A stretch of DNA of 48,700 bases from Rubrivivax sp. (lineage in GTDB: Bacteria; Pseudomonadota; Gammaproteobacteria; Burkholderiales; Burkholderiaceae_C), in contig JAURZM010000052.1 in NCBI GenBank assembly GCA_030653385.1, forward strand, positions 1 through 48,700. The letters are read 5' to 3'. Below the pieces are notes generated by a model. That model was not told the DNA's origin and searched no databases. It saw nothing but the letters and a program-made list of their open reading frames with translations. How positions within the stretch are numbered: the stretch's first letter is position 1; every line of letters starts with the position of its first letter. A program made the position numbers and the translations under genes. This document shows, one piece after another, positions 40,625 to 48,245 of this stretch.

Positions 40625-42007
40625 ATGCATTCATGGTTCATGCAACAGACGGCGGGCCGAGCGCTCGCCGTGCTGACGGTAGCCCTGTTGCCCCTGTTGG
40701 CGGGGTGCGGCGGCGGCGGGATCGATACCGACGACGGCACTGCCAGCGCCCAGGGCGAGATGGAGCTGGATGGCCGGGCTCGAGCCCTGAGTGCAGGCAC
40801 GTCCATCCTGGACGCAGCCCTGACCGACAGCGCTGCCGTCTTCGAATCAGCGGCAAGCACAACACAGTCACAAAAGTTCGGTGCACCCAACGGGATGGCC
40901 GGCGATCTGTTCGGCTGGTCCGTCGCCTCCATCGGGTCCCAGGTGGTGGTGGGTGGCCCACAGCAGAGTCCTGCCGCCAGTGTCTTCAACCGGCGCGGCA
41001 CGGCCTACGTGTTTGACGCATCCGGCGTATTGGTGCGGGAACTGCTGCCAACATTGGCCAGCGAGCGCGCCCGCGATGACTTTTACGGGCGTTCCGTGGC
41101 GGCCAGCGGCAACATCATCGCCGTCGGCGCCCCAGGCGCGGACGATGTCGGGCAGTTTGCCGGTGAGGTGTTTTTGTTCAATGCGGCGACCGGTGCGCAA
41201 TTGGCAAAACTCGTTCCCACGGGCACCCGGAACAATCCTGCCGATGGGGCCGCCTTCGGCAGTGCCGTCGACGCTTCCGCGGACCGGATCGTGGTGGGCG
41301 CTCCCGGAACGTTCACGAACGCGAGCAGCAGCATCGGTGGCGTCGGCGCCATCTACCTCTACGACGTCATTACGAGGCGCTTGATCACCCGGGTGACCCC
41401 GCCAAGAGCGATGCCCAAAGACAACATCGGCCACTCGGTGGCGGTCGAGGGCGGCACCGTCGTCGCCGGTGCGCCGTTCGACAGCATCCTGGCTTTGGAG
41501 GCCGGGGCCGCGTATGTGTTCAATTCCTCGAACGGCAAACTGCGATTCAAGCTGACCGCGAGCGACGCCAATGCAGCGGACCGCTTCGGTTTTGCGGTCT
41601 CCACCAATGGCGGGATCGTCGCGGTCGGCGCGCCTTTCGACGACGATCGCGGTTCTGCATCGGGCTCTGTGTACCTGTTCAATGCAACGACAGGCGCCCT
41701 GGTGCGCAAGATCGTGGCCAACGACGGCGTGCCGAACGCCCAGTTTGGAATCTCGGTGGACCTCGTCGGCAACCACCTGGCGGTCGGTGCCTGGGGCGAC
41801 AACAACGGCGCGGGCTCGGTCTATGTCTTCGACGCGACCACCGGTGCTCAACTCGGCAAGCTGGTGGCTTCGGATGCTGCGCCAAGTGACATCCTCGGGC
41901 GCTCGGTGGCGCTTTCCAGCTTGGACGTCATAGCCGGAGCGCCTCGCGATGGCGACCGTGGGGTGGATTCGGGCTCCGTGTACCGGTTTGCACTGCCGAC
42001 ACCCTGA
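40625..42007 (+). CDS. FG-GAP-repeat (beta-propeller) lipoprotein
   Basis: This 460-residue protein has a lipoprotein signal (ALAVLTVALLPLLAGC, lipidation at the Cys of LAGC), a Gly-rich spacer and then about seven repeats of the FG-GAP/integrin-alpha-like type. Each has a core like LFGWSVASIGSQVVVGGP, FGFAVSTNGGIVAVGAPFDD or FGISVDLVGNHLAVGAW, followed by GSVYVFDATTGAQLGKL. It should fold as a seven-bladed propeller on the outer membrane. Asp-rich loops (DDDRGSASG) could bind calcium. The binding partner is unknown. The ATG at 40625 is preceded by GGAGC. It is bounded by gene fragments on the left and DUF3179 on the right. Confidence 0.9.
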   Translation: MHSWFMQQTAGRALAVLTVALLPLLAGCGGGGIDTDDGTASAQGEMELDGRARALSAGTSILDAALTDSAAVFESAASTTQSQKFGAPNGMAGDLFGWSVASIGSQVVVGGPQQSPAASVFNRRGTAYVFDASGVLVRELLPTLASERARDDFYGRSVAASGNIIAVGAPGADDVGQFAGEVFLFNAATGAQLAKLVPTGTRNNPADGAAFGSAVDASADRIVVGAPGTFTNASSSIGGVGAIYLYDVITRRLITRVTPPRAMPKDNIGHSVAVEGGTVVAGAPFDSILALEAGAAYVFNSSNGKLRFKLTASDANAADRFGFAVSTNGGIVAVGAPFDDDRGSASGSVYLFNATTGALVRKIVANDGVPNAQFGISVDLVGNHLAVGAWGDNNGAGSVYVFDATTGAQLGKLVASDAAPSDILGRSVALSSLDVIAGAPRDGDRGVDSGSVYRFALPTP

Positions 42008-42267
42008 ACCTTCACCACCGACATCTGGGCCCAGGGCTCAGGCGTCGGTGCGGTGCGGGCGTTGCGGAGGAGAGGAACTTCGGTTTCTCCGATGCATGGG
42101 TGGGCGGTTTTCGGCCGGCCTGGACCTGTGAGCCGAGTTGCAGCGAGACGCGCAGCGGCCTGCAGTTGCCAGGCCGATGAGGCTTGGCAATGGCGCAAAC
42201 AGCCCGATTGCGTCTTGGGCTCGAACTTGCGCATCGGCGAGTTTTCGACCCTGCGCTGACGGCGAGC
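42008..42267. other. Gap between convergent FG-GAP and DUF3179 genes
   Basis: No gene is evident in these 260 bases. One small hairpin, GGCCTG (42157-42162) / CAGGCC (42170-42175), could be a terminator for either side. Confidence 0.45.
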
Positions 42268-43767
42268 TCAACGTCCGCTGCGCTGCCACAACGCAGTGCC
42301 CGGCTTGAACTGACTCCATGCAAACCAAAACGCTTCGTGGCTCGTCAATTCAGCCTTGCCCGCAAAAGCCCGCAGGCCCCCCGCGTCGGCGCGAACCTCC
42401 ACGCCGGCCAGGCGCACGGGTTCGCCCGCACGCAGCGCCAGCTGCACCGCGGCACGCGGAAAAGCCATGGCCTTGCCATCGGGCGCGGTGACACCCAGAA
42501 CCACTTCGTGCACGGGCAGGCGTGGATCGACATCACCCACTGGAAAGATGGGCCCCTGGTCGTCGCGCCCACCCAGCGGGTCGATGGCATAGCTGCGGCC
42601 GATGCCGCCGTCCTGGGCCAGGATGGTGGTGTGCGGATAGGCCTTGCGCCAGGCGCCCCAGGTCGAGGTCACGACGCTCGCCTGCTGCAGCGTGACACCC
42701 GCCTTGTGCAGCGGGCCCGAGATGGCGCGCCCGGTGAAGGTATCGATGGCGGACCAGGTGCTGCGGTCGTACATGAACTTGTTGGACCGCGACAGCAGCC
42801 CTGATGTGCGCAACAGCGGCTCGAAGCCGCTCACGCGGTCGGTGTAGTAGGCCTGCGCGGCACGGCACAGGGTGCAGTAGGGCATGCCGATGCGGCGCCC
42901 GCCCAGCGTGTCGTTCACCATCTCGTGCACTTCCATCATGTTCTTCGGGTAGGCCCGCGCTTCACCGTTGATGACCACGCCAAACACGAAGGCACTGTCG
43001 GGGTACCAGCGGCCTTGCGCTGCTGGTGTCACTTTGGGTTGGTCCAAGGCAGGGATGCAGCCGCGTGGGCAAATCGCACCTTGTGTGGCGTCCAGCCGGT
43101 CGTCGATGTAGACACCGCCCCAGCCCACCAGGCGCCAGTCGATGGCGGATGTGTCGTCGGCAAAGAAGGGCTCCCAGGCGGGCTCGATCAGCAAAAAGAG
43201 GTCGCGCTTCAGTTCCCGGTAGCCCGGTGGGGCGGGCAGGTCCCAAGCCAGCAGGCGGTCGCCCATCGCGGTGAAGGGCTCTGCTGGCAATGGCGAACCG
43301 GTGAGCTGCTCGAACGCGGTGACGACCTCTGCGACGGTGCTGCGGCCTGCAAAGCGCAGCAGGTCGTAAAGCACCCAGCCCAGGCGGGCGTCGCGCGAGG
43401 CGCCGATGCGCTTGACGGCATCACTGGGGAAACGGCGTTCGCGCAGCGCCGGCAGGATGTCGGCCAGTGCCCGCTGGGCGTCGGCCGCCAGGACACCCGG
43501 TAGCGCCAACGGCGCTGCTGGGAAAAGCTGCCGCTGTTTGTCTTTTAGTTTGTCCTTTAGTTTGTCCTGTTGCGCGCTGCTTTCCGGGCGGTTGGCCGCA
43601 CTGGCTGCTTCGCCAGCGCGTTGTGCGTTGCCCGCAGCCGCAGCGGGTGCAGGCAGCGCGGACCCCACCAAGGCCAGCGCCGTCAGCAAAGCCGCAACCC
43701 GCAACGCTGGCCGGACGGGCGGCTGCGGGTGAACGAGGGCAGGCACGGTCTGACAGGGCATGCGCAT
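42268..43767 (-). CDS. Exported DUF3179 domain protein
   Basis: This 499-residue protein has a signal peptide (ALRVAALLTALALVGSALPA). A low-complexity Lys/Asp/Leu stretch (KLKDKLKDKQRQ) follows, then a long DUF3179 region with VFGVVINGEARAYPKNMMEV, a PYCTLCRAAQAYY cysteine pair, FMYDRSTWSAIDTFTGRAI, and WFAWSQFKPGT near the end. DUF3179 proteins are secreted and uncharacterised; the CxxC-like cysteines suggest a redox or metal role, but that is speculation. It is 240 bases downstream of the spondin-domain gene on the same strand. The ATG at 43767 starts a plausible export signal; 43761 is an alternative. Confidence 0.9.
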   Translation of the reverse strand: MRMPCQTVPALVHPQPPVRPALRVAALLTALALVGSALPAPAAAAGNAQRAGEAASAANRPESSAQQDKLKDKLKDKQRQLFPAAPLALPGVLAADAQRALADILPALRERRFPSDAVKRIGASRDARLGWVLYDLLRFAGRSTVAEVVTAFEQLTGSPLPAEPFTAMGDRLLAWDLPAPPGYRELKRDLFLLIEPAWEPFFADDTSAIDWRLVGWGGVYIDDRLDATQGAICPRGCIPALDQPKVTPAAQGRWYPDSAFVFGVVINGEARAYPKNMMEVHEMVNDTLGGRRIGMPYCTLCRAAQAYYTDRVSGFEPLLRTSGLLSRSNKFMYDRSTWSAIDTFTGRAISGPLHKAGVTLQQASVVTSTWGAWRKAYPHTTILAQDGGIGRSYAIDPLGGRDDQGPIFPVGDVDPRLPVHEVVLGVTAPDGKAMAFPRAAVQLALRAGEPVRLAGVEVRADAGGLRAFAGKAELTSHEAFWFAWSQFKPGTALWQRSGR

Positions 43768-43864
43768 GTTGAATGTCCACCGAAGTCGAGGTCAACAGGA
43801 ATGGCCCGGCGGGCCACCATCCGACGGTCGTTTCGCGGGTGCGATCCTTACAGGTCGCTGGGAC

Positions 43865-43877
43865 GTTTGCTGCAAAC
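43865..43877. promoter_or_regulatory. Small palindrome upstream of the DUF3179 gene
   Basis: Arms GTTTGC and GCAAAC around a single T lie about 98 bases upstream of the DUF3179 start. It may be a regulator site or chance. Confidence 0.3.
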
Positions 43878-43900
43878 AGGCCGTCAAAGAGGACTGACCG

Positions 43901-43934
43901 ATGCGCAAGCCCCATGCGCAAGCCCCATGCGCAA
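43901..43934. repeat. 13-base tandem repeat
   Basis: ATGCGCAAGCCCC occurs twice in tandem (43901-43913 and 43914-43926), followed by a partial third unit ATGCGCAA (43927-43934). It lies between the spondin and DUF3179 genes. Confidence 0.8.
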
Positions 43935-43975
43935 CGGGCTTTCCTGCGCGAAGTTCGCTGTCACGACAGCAGCCG

Positions 43976-44001
43976 TCCCCCAGCGCGGGGGGCGGCCGCC
44001 C
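43976..44001. terminator. GC-rich hairpins after the spondin-domain gene
   Basis: A CCCCC/GGGGG stem and the palindrome GGGCGGCCGCCC (43990-44001) lie just beyond the spondin stop (44008) on the minus strand. They probably form a terminator without a T tract. Confidence 0.4.
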
Positions 44002-44007
44002 TTGGCC

Positions 44008-44712
44008 TCAGCGCATGAAGCGGATGCGCACCGTGGCCACCGGGTTGCGCCAATCGCGCGCGATGGACTTGAAGTCAGCCACACCATGCATGCCGCGGTG
44101 CACGTGCACAAAGCCTTCGCCATTGCCGGCGCGCGCGCCACCGCCTGGGCCACCACATTCGGTGAAGAACGGCCCCGGAATCGAGGCGCAGAGTTCGTCA
44201 TTGACCTCGCTGCCCGAGTCGTAGGCCACCGCCGTCAAGGTAACGGACTGCCCCGGCAACGGCAGCGGCACGGCGTTCAGGGCCATGAAGGCGTCGTTGG
44301 TGGGAATCAACATCGCTGCCACGCTGAAGCGGTCGCGCCAGGGGTTGGCCTGGATCTGGAAGGTCACGGATTTGCCGGGGTCCAGAAGCGCGCCACCGGC
44401 AGCCGTGGCGGTCACGAAGGGGCTCGAGTCAAGCAGCGCGCGCAGCGGCGCCACATTGCCTTCTTCGGCCAAGGTCGCCAGTTGCGGGCTGGCCGGTTCA
44501 CCGAGTTTGAACAACTGGATGTCGGGCTTGTGGGTGGCCAGCAGCAGCGGCGTGAAGCGCTGGTTGTAGGTGATGTTGGTGATGGTCACTTCATACATCC
44601 ACCGCCCCTCGGGGCCCATGGCTTGGGCTGGGGCGACCAGACCGGCGGCCGCGCTGGCGGCCAGTGCAAGCAGCGCCAGACGGCGGCTGAAGCGTGGGGT
44701 GGGAAAAGGCAT
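44008..44712 (-). CDS. Exported spondin-domain protein
   Basis: This 234-residue protein starts MPFPTPRFSRRLALLALAAS, a signal peptide cut near APAQA. The mature part is a spondin N-type domain: YEVTITNITYNQRFTPLLLA, the calcium-like TNDAFMAL segment, VAYDSGSEVNDEL and the C-terminal GFVHVHRGMHGVAD. Bacterial spondin-domain proteins are secreted and poorly characterised. The ATG at 44712 with AGGAG upstream is preferred to 44772. Together with CHRD, FG-GAP and DUF3179 it makes a local set of exported proteins on the accessory segment. Confidence 0.88.
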   Translation of the reverse strand: MPFPTPRFSRRLALLALAASAAAGLVAPAQAMGPEGRWMYEVTITNITYNQRFTPLLLATHKPDIQLFKLGEPASPQLATLAEEGNVAPLRALLDSSPFVTATAAGGALLDPGKSVTFQIQANPWRDRFSVAAMLIPTNDAFMALNAVPLPLPGQSVTLTAVAYDSGSEVNDELCASIPGPFFTECGGPGGGARAGNGEGFVHVHRGMHGVADFKSIARDWRNPVATVRIRFMR

Positions 44713-44913
44713 GTTCGGCTCCTGTGAGATGTCGGTGCCCGGGGGGGATCCCCGGGTGCGGCATTGAAGCAAGCAGCGTCAAAAAATGCCTCACCGAGTT
44801 ATCACGAAACTGTCTCAGCGCCGGGACCTCAGCGGGTGGTCACCAGCCGAGACACCCACAAGGGCGCGCCAGACCGCGACCTCAAACGCAAGCTGCGCTG
44901 TTTCAACTGGGCA

Positions 44914-44944
44914 GAGGACCGTGTTTTCAAACGCTCCTTTTTCC
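44914..44944 (-). repeat. Dispersed ~30-base repeat, copy B (inverted)
   Basis: It reads GAGGACCGTGTTTTCAAACG then CTCCTTTTTCC, the reverse complement of copies A and C with a few changes. It is the left arm of an inverted pair with 45313-45342 that encloses the second IS91 fragment. Confidence 0.7.
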
Positions 44945-44959
44945 TTTCCCGTGGCTCCA

Positions 44960-45087
44960 TTGAGCTGAAGATCATTGCGGCGATCCTGAAACAGCCAGTG
45001 ATCGAGAAGATCCTCACGCACCTGGGATTGCAGGCGCGTGCACCGCCTCGGTCGCCGGCCCGTGGCCAAGCGCTGCAGGTGGCCTGA
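44960..45087 (+). mobile_element. Second IS91-family transposase C-terminal fragment
   Basis: The frame IELKIIAAILKQPVIEKILT followed by HLGLQARAPPRSPARGQALQ and a stop is the intact C-terminal end of an IS91-family transposase. It is nearly identical to the tail at 37640-37835 but without the 73-base insertion. Everything before ELKII is missing; instead the inverted 30-base repeat lies 15 bases upstream. It is inactive. It serves as the reference that reveals the insertion in the first remnant. Confidence 0.85.
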
Positions 45088-45896
45088 CGCTGCCCAACCA
45101 CGACAGTTCATGCGACCCGGTGACCAGGGCCGCTGGAGTCGGCTGCGTCTGAGAGTTCGCGGGACCGATCGAAGCGGTCTGGAGACCAGGGATAACCGGC
45201 AGCAGGCGCACAGGACGATTTTCGGCGGCGCTGTCGAAGCTCAGCAGTCTTGCGCCACCTTCAATGGCCGAACACACACGAGTCGCGGGCCGTGTTCGGG
45301 CGCCATGGGAGAGGAAAAAGGGCGTTTGAAAATCCGATCCTCGCCCCTCCGGCTGAGGTCGCGGACCTGGTGATGGACTTCTCGGCGGTGCGCCGCTGGA
45401 TCGTCCGCGAATCCGGTCCAGCAGTCGCAGACCGCTGGACCGACATGCAGGAAGGAATCGAGCAGCACGTCGCCCGGAAGAGCGCCGGGCTCTTGGGTGG
45501 TGAGGTCACGCAGGAGCCGAATCCGCAGGCCCCGATAGCGTTGGTCGCCACCCCCGACGACCGGCTGCTCGGGAGGTCACGCCAGCGCGCCGCCATGTTT
45601 CGTTGATCGCGCGGAACGCACCGAGTCCGCGACGGACAGTGGCAGTCACGCATCGGGTCTGCATGAGAGTTTGGCCAGATGGCGCTCGAGAGATCGAGCG
45701 CCATGAGACTGTTTCCGGGCGTCCTCTCAACGACCGTTTTCGGCTAAATCGGAGGGAAAGCCCGTTGGTAACCGTTGCCCGCGACCAAGTGCGCCCTTGA
45801 GGCTTCTCGAATACCTGCGCCATAGCCGCGCACTGAACTGCTTCGCACGAGGCAAAGACGTCAAGGCAAGCAGTCCGTGCGCCAGCAGGGCCAGGA
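45088..45896. other. Decayed or non-coding stretch between the IS91 fragment and the TIR gene
   Basis: No frame here is convincingly a real gene. A plus-strand frame (45343-45606, DLVMDFSAVRRWIVRESGPA, then ADRWTDMQEGIEQHVARKSA) and short minus frames may be remnants, but I cannot assign them. The stretch holds the right-hand 30-base repeat (45313-45342). It is probably mobile-element debris. Confidence 0.5.
45313..45342 (+). repeat. Dispersed ~30-base repeat, copy C
   Basis: It reads GGAAAAAGGGCGTTTGAAAA then TCCGATCCTC, the right arm of the inverted pair with 44914-44944. The arms enclose about 370 bases containing the IS91 C-terminal fragment. Confidence 0.7.
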
Positions 45897-48245
45897 TCAA
45901 TAGACGTCCGCGGCCGGCGACGAGCCGGCAATCGCCACGATGGTCTGCACGGCCTGCTCGTCGAACATACTTTTGAATTCGTCCAACTGCCGGTGCTCTG
46001 GTGGAACGTGCACCATTTGGTTGAGGACCCGGTATACATCCGCGCGCCTCGGCGTTGGCGCTCGGGCGCCGAACAGACCGAGCAACCTCTGGCGCGCTGA
46101 GGGCCGAGGCACTTCGACCGCGTAGGCTGCCTCGTGGAACATGGCTGCGAAGTGCAGCCAGTGCATGACCTCGCGCTCGGGGTTGTAGTCGCGCAGGAAG
46201 CCATCGAGCCAGTACGCCATCGAGTGCGGGTCCACCTCGCCCAGCAGCGCCTGCAGCAGCCGTACGCGCACCTGCAGCGCGAGTGGCAGCCGCTCGTGGC
46301 GCCGGGGACCCGACTCGAGGGCTCCGAACTGGACGCGCTGCGTCGGCGTCTGTCCGATGCGCTGGCGCTCGAGCGCGGCGCGGTGCTCCAGGCGACGCTG
46401 GACATGGCGGGCCAGGTCGGGCCGCACCCGCTTGAGGATGTTCATCGCCAGTTCCGTGGTCGACTGGGCGCTGCTGTCCAGACCCTGCACGCCATCGAGC
46501 CCCTGCGCCCATGGCGGTGCGTCGTCGACCCGCAAACCGTGCCACAGCGTGATCAGTCTTTCGCCCCGTTCGGTGTGGCGGTGGCGCAGCGCGTCGAACT
46601 CGTAGCGTGGCCACTCCTTGGCGACAAAGCTTGGCGACAGCACGACGATGCCGAACTCGGCCTCGTCGATGCCGGCATCGATTGAGCGCCCGAGGCTGCA
46701 ACCCGGGCGCAGTGTGAAGTTGTCGTACCAGACCTTGACCCCGTACTCCTGCAGCGCCTCCGCGAGCGGACGCACCAGGGACGCCTTGTCCTCGGACGCA
46801 TGGCTGACGAAGACGTCCCAGGGCTTGGACCAAGGCCGCTCCTCCTCGTGGTGAAGGACACCCTCACTCCAATCCTCGCCGCTGACATCGAAGCTCTCGA
46901 TCTCGAGATCGATGCCGCTCGGGCCGGGGTCGAAGCTGTCGGTCGCCTCGATCGGCGGTCGCTCGGCCTCCAGGACATGACTTGCGATCGCCAGGACACC
47001 AGCCGAAAACCCGAGGTCCACCACGCTCGCCACCGTCTGTGACAAAGCCCACACCATCTTGAACAACCGCTCGGGCGGCACGCGCACGAGTTCCAGGTAC
47101 GCGGCGCGCATGCGTTCCCGCAACGCCGACTCGACGTCGTCGGGCACGAGTGCCGCGAGGGCCGCGGTTTGCGTCGCTGCATCAGCGCCGAGGTGCCGCT
47201 GCAACCAGCGGATCTCGTGGAAGGCGCGCGCGAGCCGTTCCCACTCGGTGATCGCCGTCAACGGCTCCATTTCGCGGCGGAAGGCATCGACCCAGGCCGG
47301 CAGCGTCTGCCGGCCGCCGTCGATGAAGGCCGCGCGCAGCACGCGAATTCGGGCGAGCAGTTCATCGTCCAGCGCCGCATGCCGGATCGGCAGTTGGAAC
47401 TCGGTGCGGCCTTCGCCCAGTACCCGGCCCTGCAGGGTAGAGGCCCAGATCGCCTTGTGCAGCGCGCCCGAGGCCAGATCCGGCCGCACGATGTCGGCGA
47501 TACCTTGCGCGATCGCATCCAGGCCCTTCGTGCCGGTGTCGAACGCCAGAGTCTTCTCGAGCTGTTCGCTCGCTGCCAGGACCTCGGGCCGCGTGATGCG
47601 GTGCCAGACCGGCAGCAGGGGCGGGGCCGCGTGGCTTGCACCGGCCACCGGAGTCAGCATGTCCTCGAGGACGTCCTTGGGCCAACGGCGAGCGAAGAGC
47701 GCGGGCGACAGCACGACCACCACCGTGTCGCACTCGAGCGCGCGTTCGGCCAGTTCTGCGGCCGTGTCGTCTGTCCCCGAGGCGACGGCCTGCGCTGCCA
47801 CGACCACGCCAAGCGCTACCAGCGCCGCGCGCAACGGCGCCTCAACTGTTTCGCGATCGGCCTCGGCGCAGCACAGCAGCACGTCAGCCGCGCGCGGCGA
47901 GGCGCGCTCGTACAGGACACGCTCGATGCAGCGCGCCTCGATGCCATTGAGCGCGCTTGACATCTGCGCGCTGCGCCCGAAGCGCGGGGCGAGCACACGC
48001 ACCAGGCCGAGCGCACTGCGGTAGTGGCAGCGCTCGCACCGCTCGACCGCCTCCGTGGCGGCCGCGAGCAGCAGTTCCGCGTGCGGGCCCTCGAGAAAGC
48101 GTTCCGCCTCAGCGGCGTCATGGGAGTGCAGTTGCGCGAGCCACTGCTCGTGCAGTTCGATCGCCTGCTCGAACTCGCAGCGGGCGGCCGCATCACGCGC
48201 CTGCACGGGCAGGTCATGGGCGGCCGAAGACGGGGGCGAAGTCAT
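45897..48245 (-). CDS. Tandem double-TIR protein, candidate NADase/defence effector
   Basis: This 782-residue protein has: an N-terminal helical region (1-117); TIR-1 (about 119-257); helical module 1 (258-425); an acidic linker (426-474); TIR-2 (475-613); helical module 2 (614-782). TIR-2 is canonical: WDVFVSHASEDK, BB-loop WYDNFTLRPGCSLGRS, SPSFVAKEWPRYEFDAL with predicted catalytic Glu549. TIR-1 has SPALFARRWPKDVLEDML, with Val192 at the Glu position. The helical modules match each other: RIRVLRAAF...AFHE with RVRLLQALL...MFHE, and VRVPPER with VHVPPEH. The period is about 358 residues. TIR enzymes cleave NAD or make cyclic-ADP-ribose-type signals in bacterial immunity. ATG 48245 is chosen because the upstream frame lacks homology. 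No second gene accompanies it in the window. Confidence 0.85.
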   Translation of the reverse strand: MTSPPSSAAHDLPVQARDAAARCEFEQAIELHEQWLAQLHSHDAAEAERFLEGPHAELLLAAATEAVERCERCHYRSALGLVRVLAPRFGRSAQMSSALNGIEARCIERVLYERASPRAADVLLCCAEADRETVEAPLRAALVALGVVVAAQAVASGTDDTAAELAERALECDTVVVVLSPALFARRWPKDVLEDMLTPVAGASHAAPPLLPVWHRITRPEVLAASEQLEKTLAFDTGTKGLDAIAQGIADIVRPDLASGALHKAIWASTLQGRVLGEGRTEFQLPIRHAALDDELLARIRVLRAAFIDGGRQTLPAWVDAFRREMEPLTAITEWERLARAFHEIRWLQRHLGADAATQTAALAALVPDDVESALRERMRAAYLELVRVPPERLFKMVWALSQTVASVVDLGFSAGVLAIASHVLEAERPPIEATDSFDPGPSGIDLEIESFDVSGEDWSEGVLHHEEERPWSKPWDVFVSHASEDKASLVRPLAEALQEYGVKVWYDNFTLRPGCSLGRSIDAGIDEAEFGIVVLSPSFVAKEWPRYEFDALRHRHTERGERLITLWHGLRVDDAPPWAQGLDGVQGLDSSAQSTTELAMNILKRVRPDLARHVQRRLEHRAALERQRIGQTPTQRVQFGALESGPRRHERLPLALQVRVRLLQALLGEVDPHSMAYWLDGFLRDYNPEREVMHWLHFAAMFHEAAYAVEVPRPSARQRLLGLFGARAPTPRRADVYRVLNQMVHVPPEHRQLDEFKSMFDEQAVQTIVAIAGSSPAADVY

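Noticed and set aside
43530..43575. Tandem TTTAGTTTGTC repeat as a CRISPR or regulatory repeat
   Set aside because: It is inside the DUF3179 coding region and simply encodes the KLKDKLKDK stretch.
45727..46833. 368-residue minus frame overlapping the TIR gene
   Set aside because: It is another frame of the same strand as the TIR gene and has no domain.
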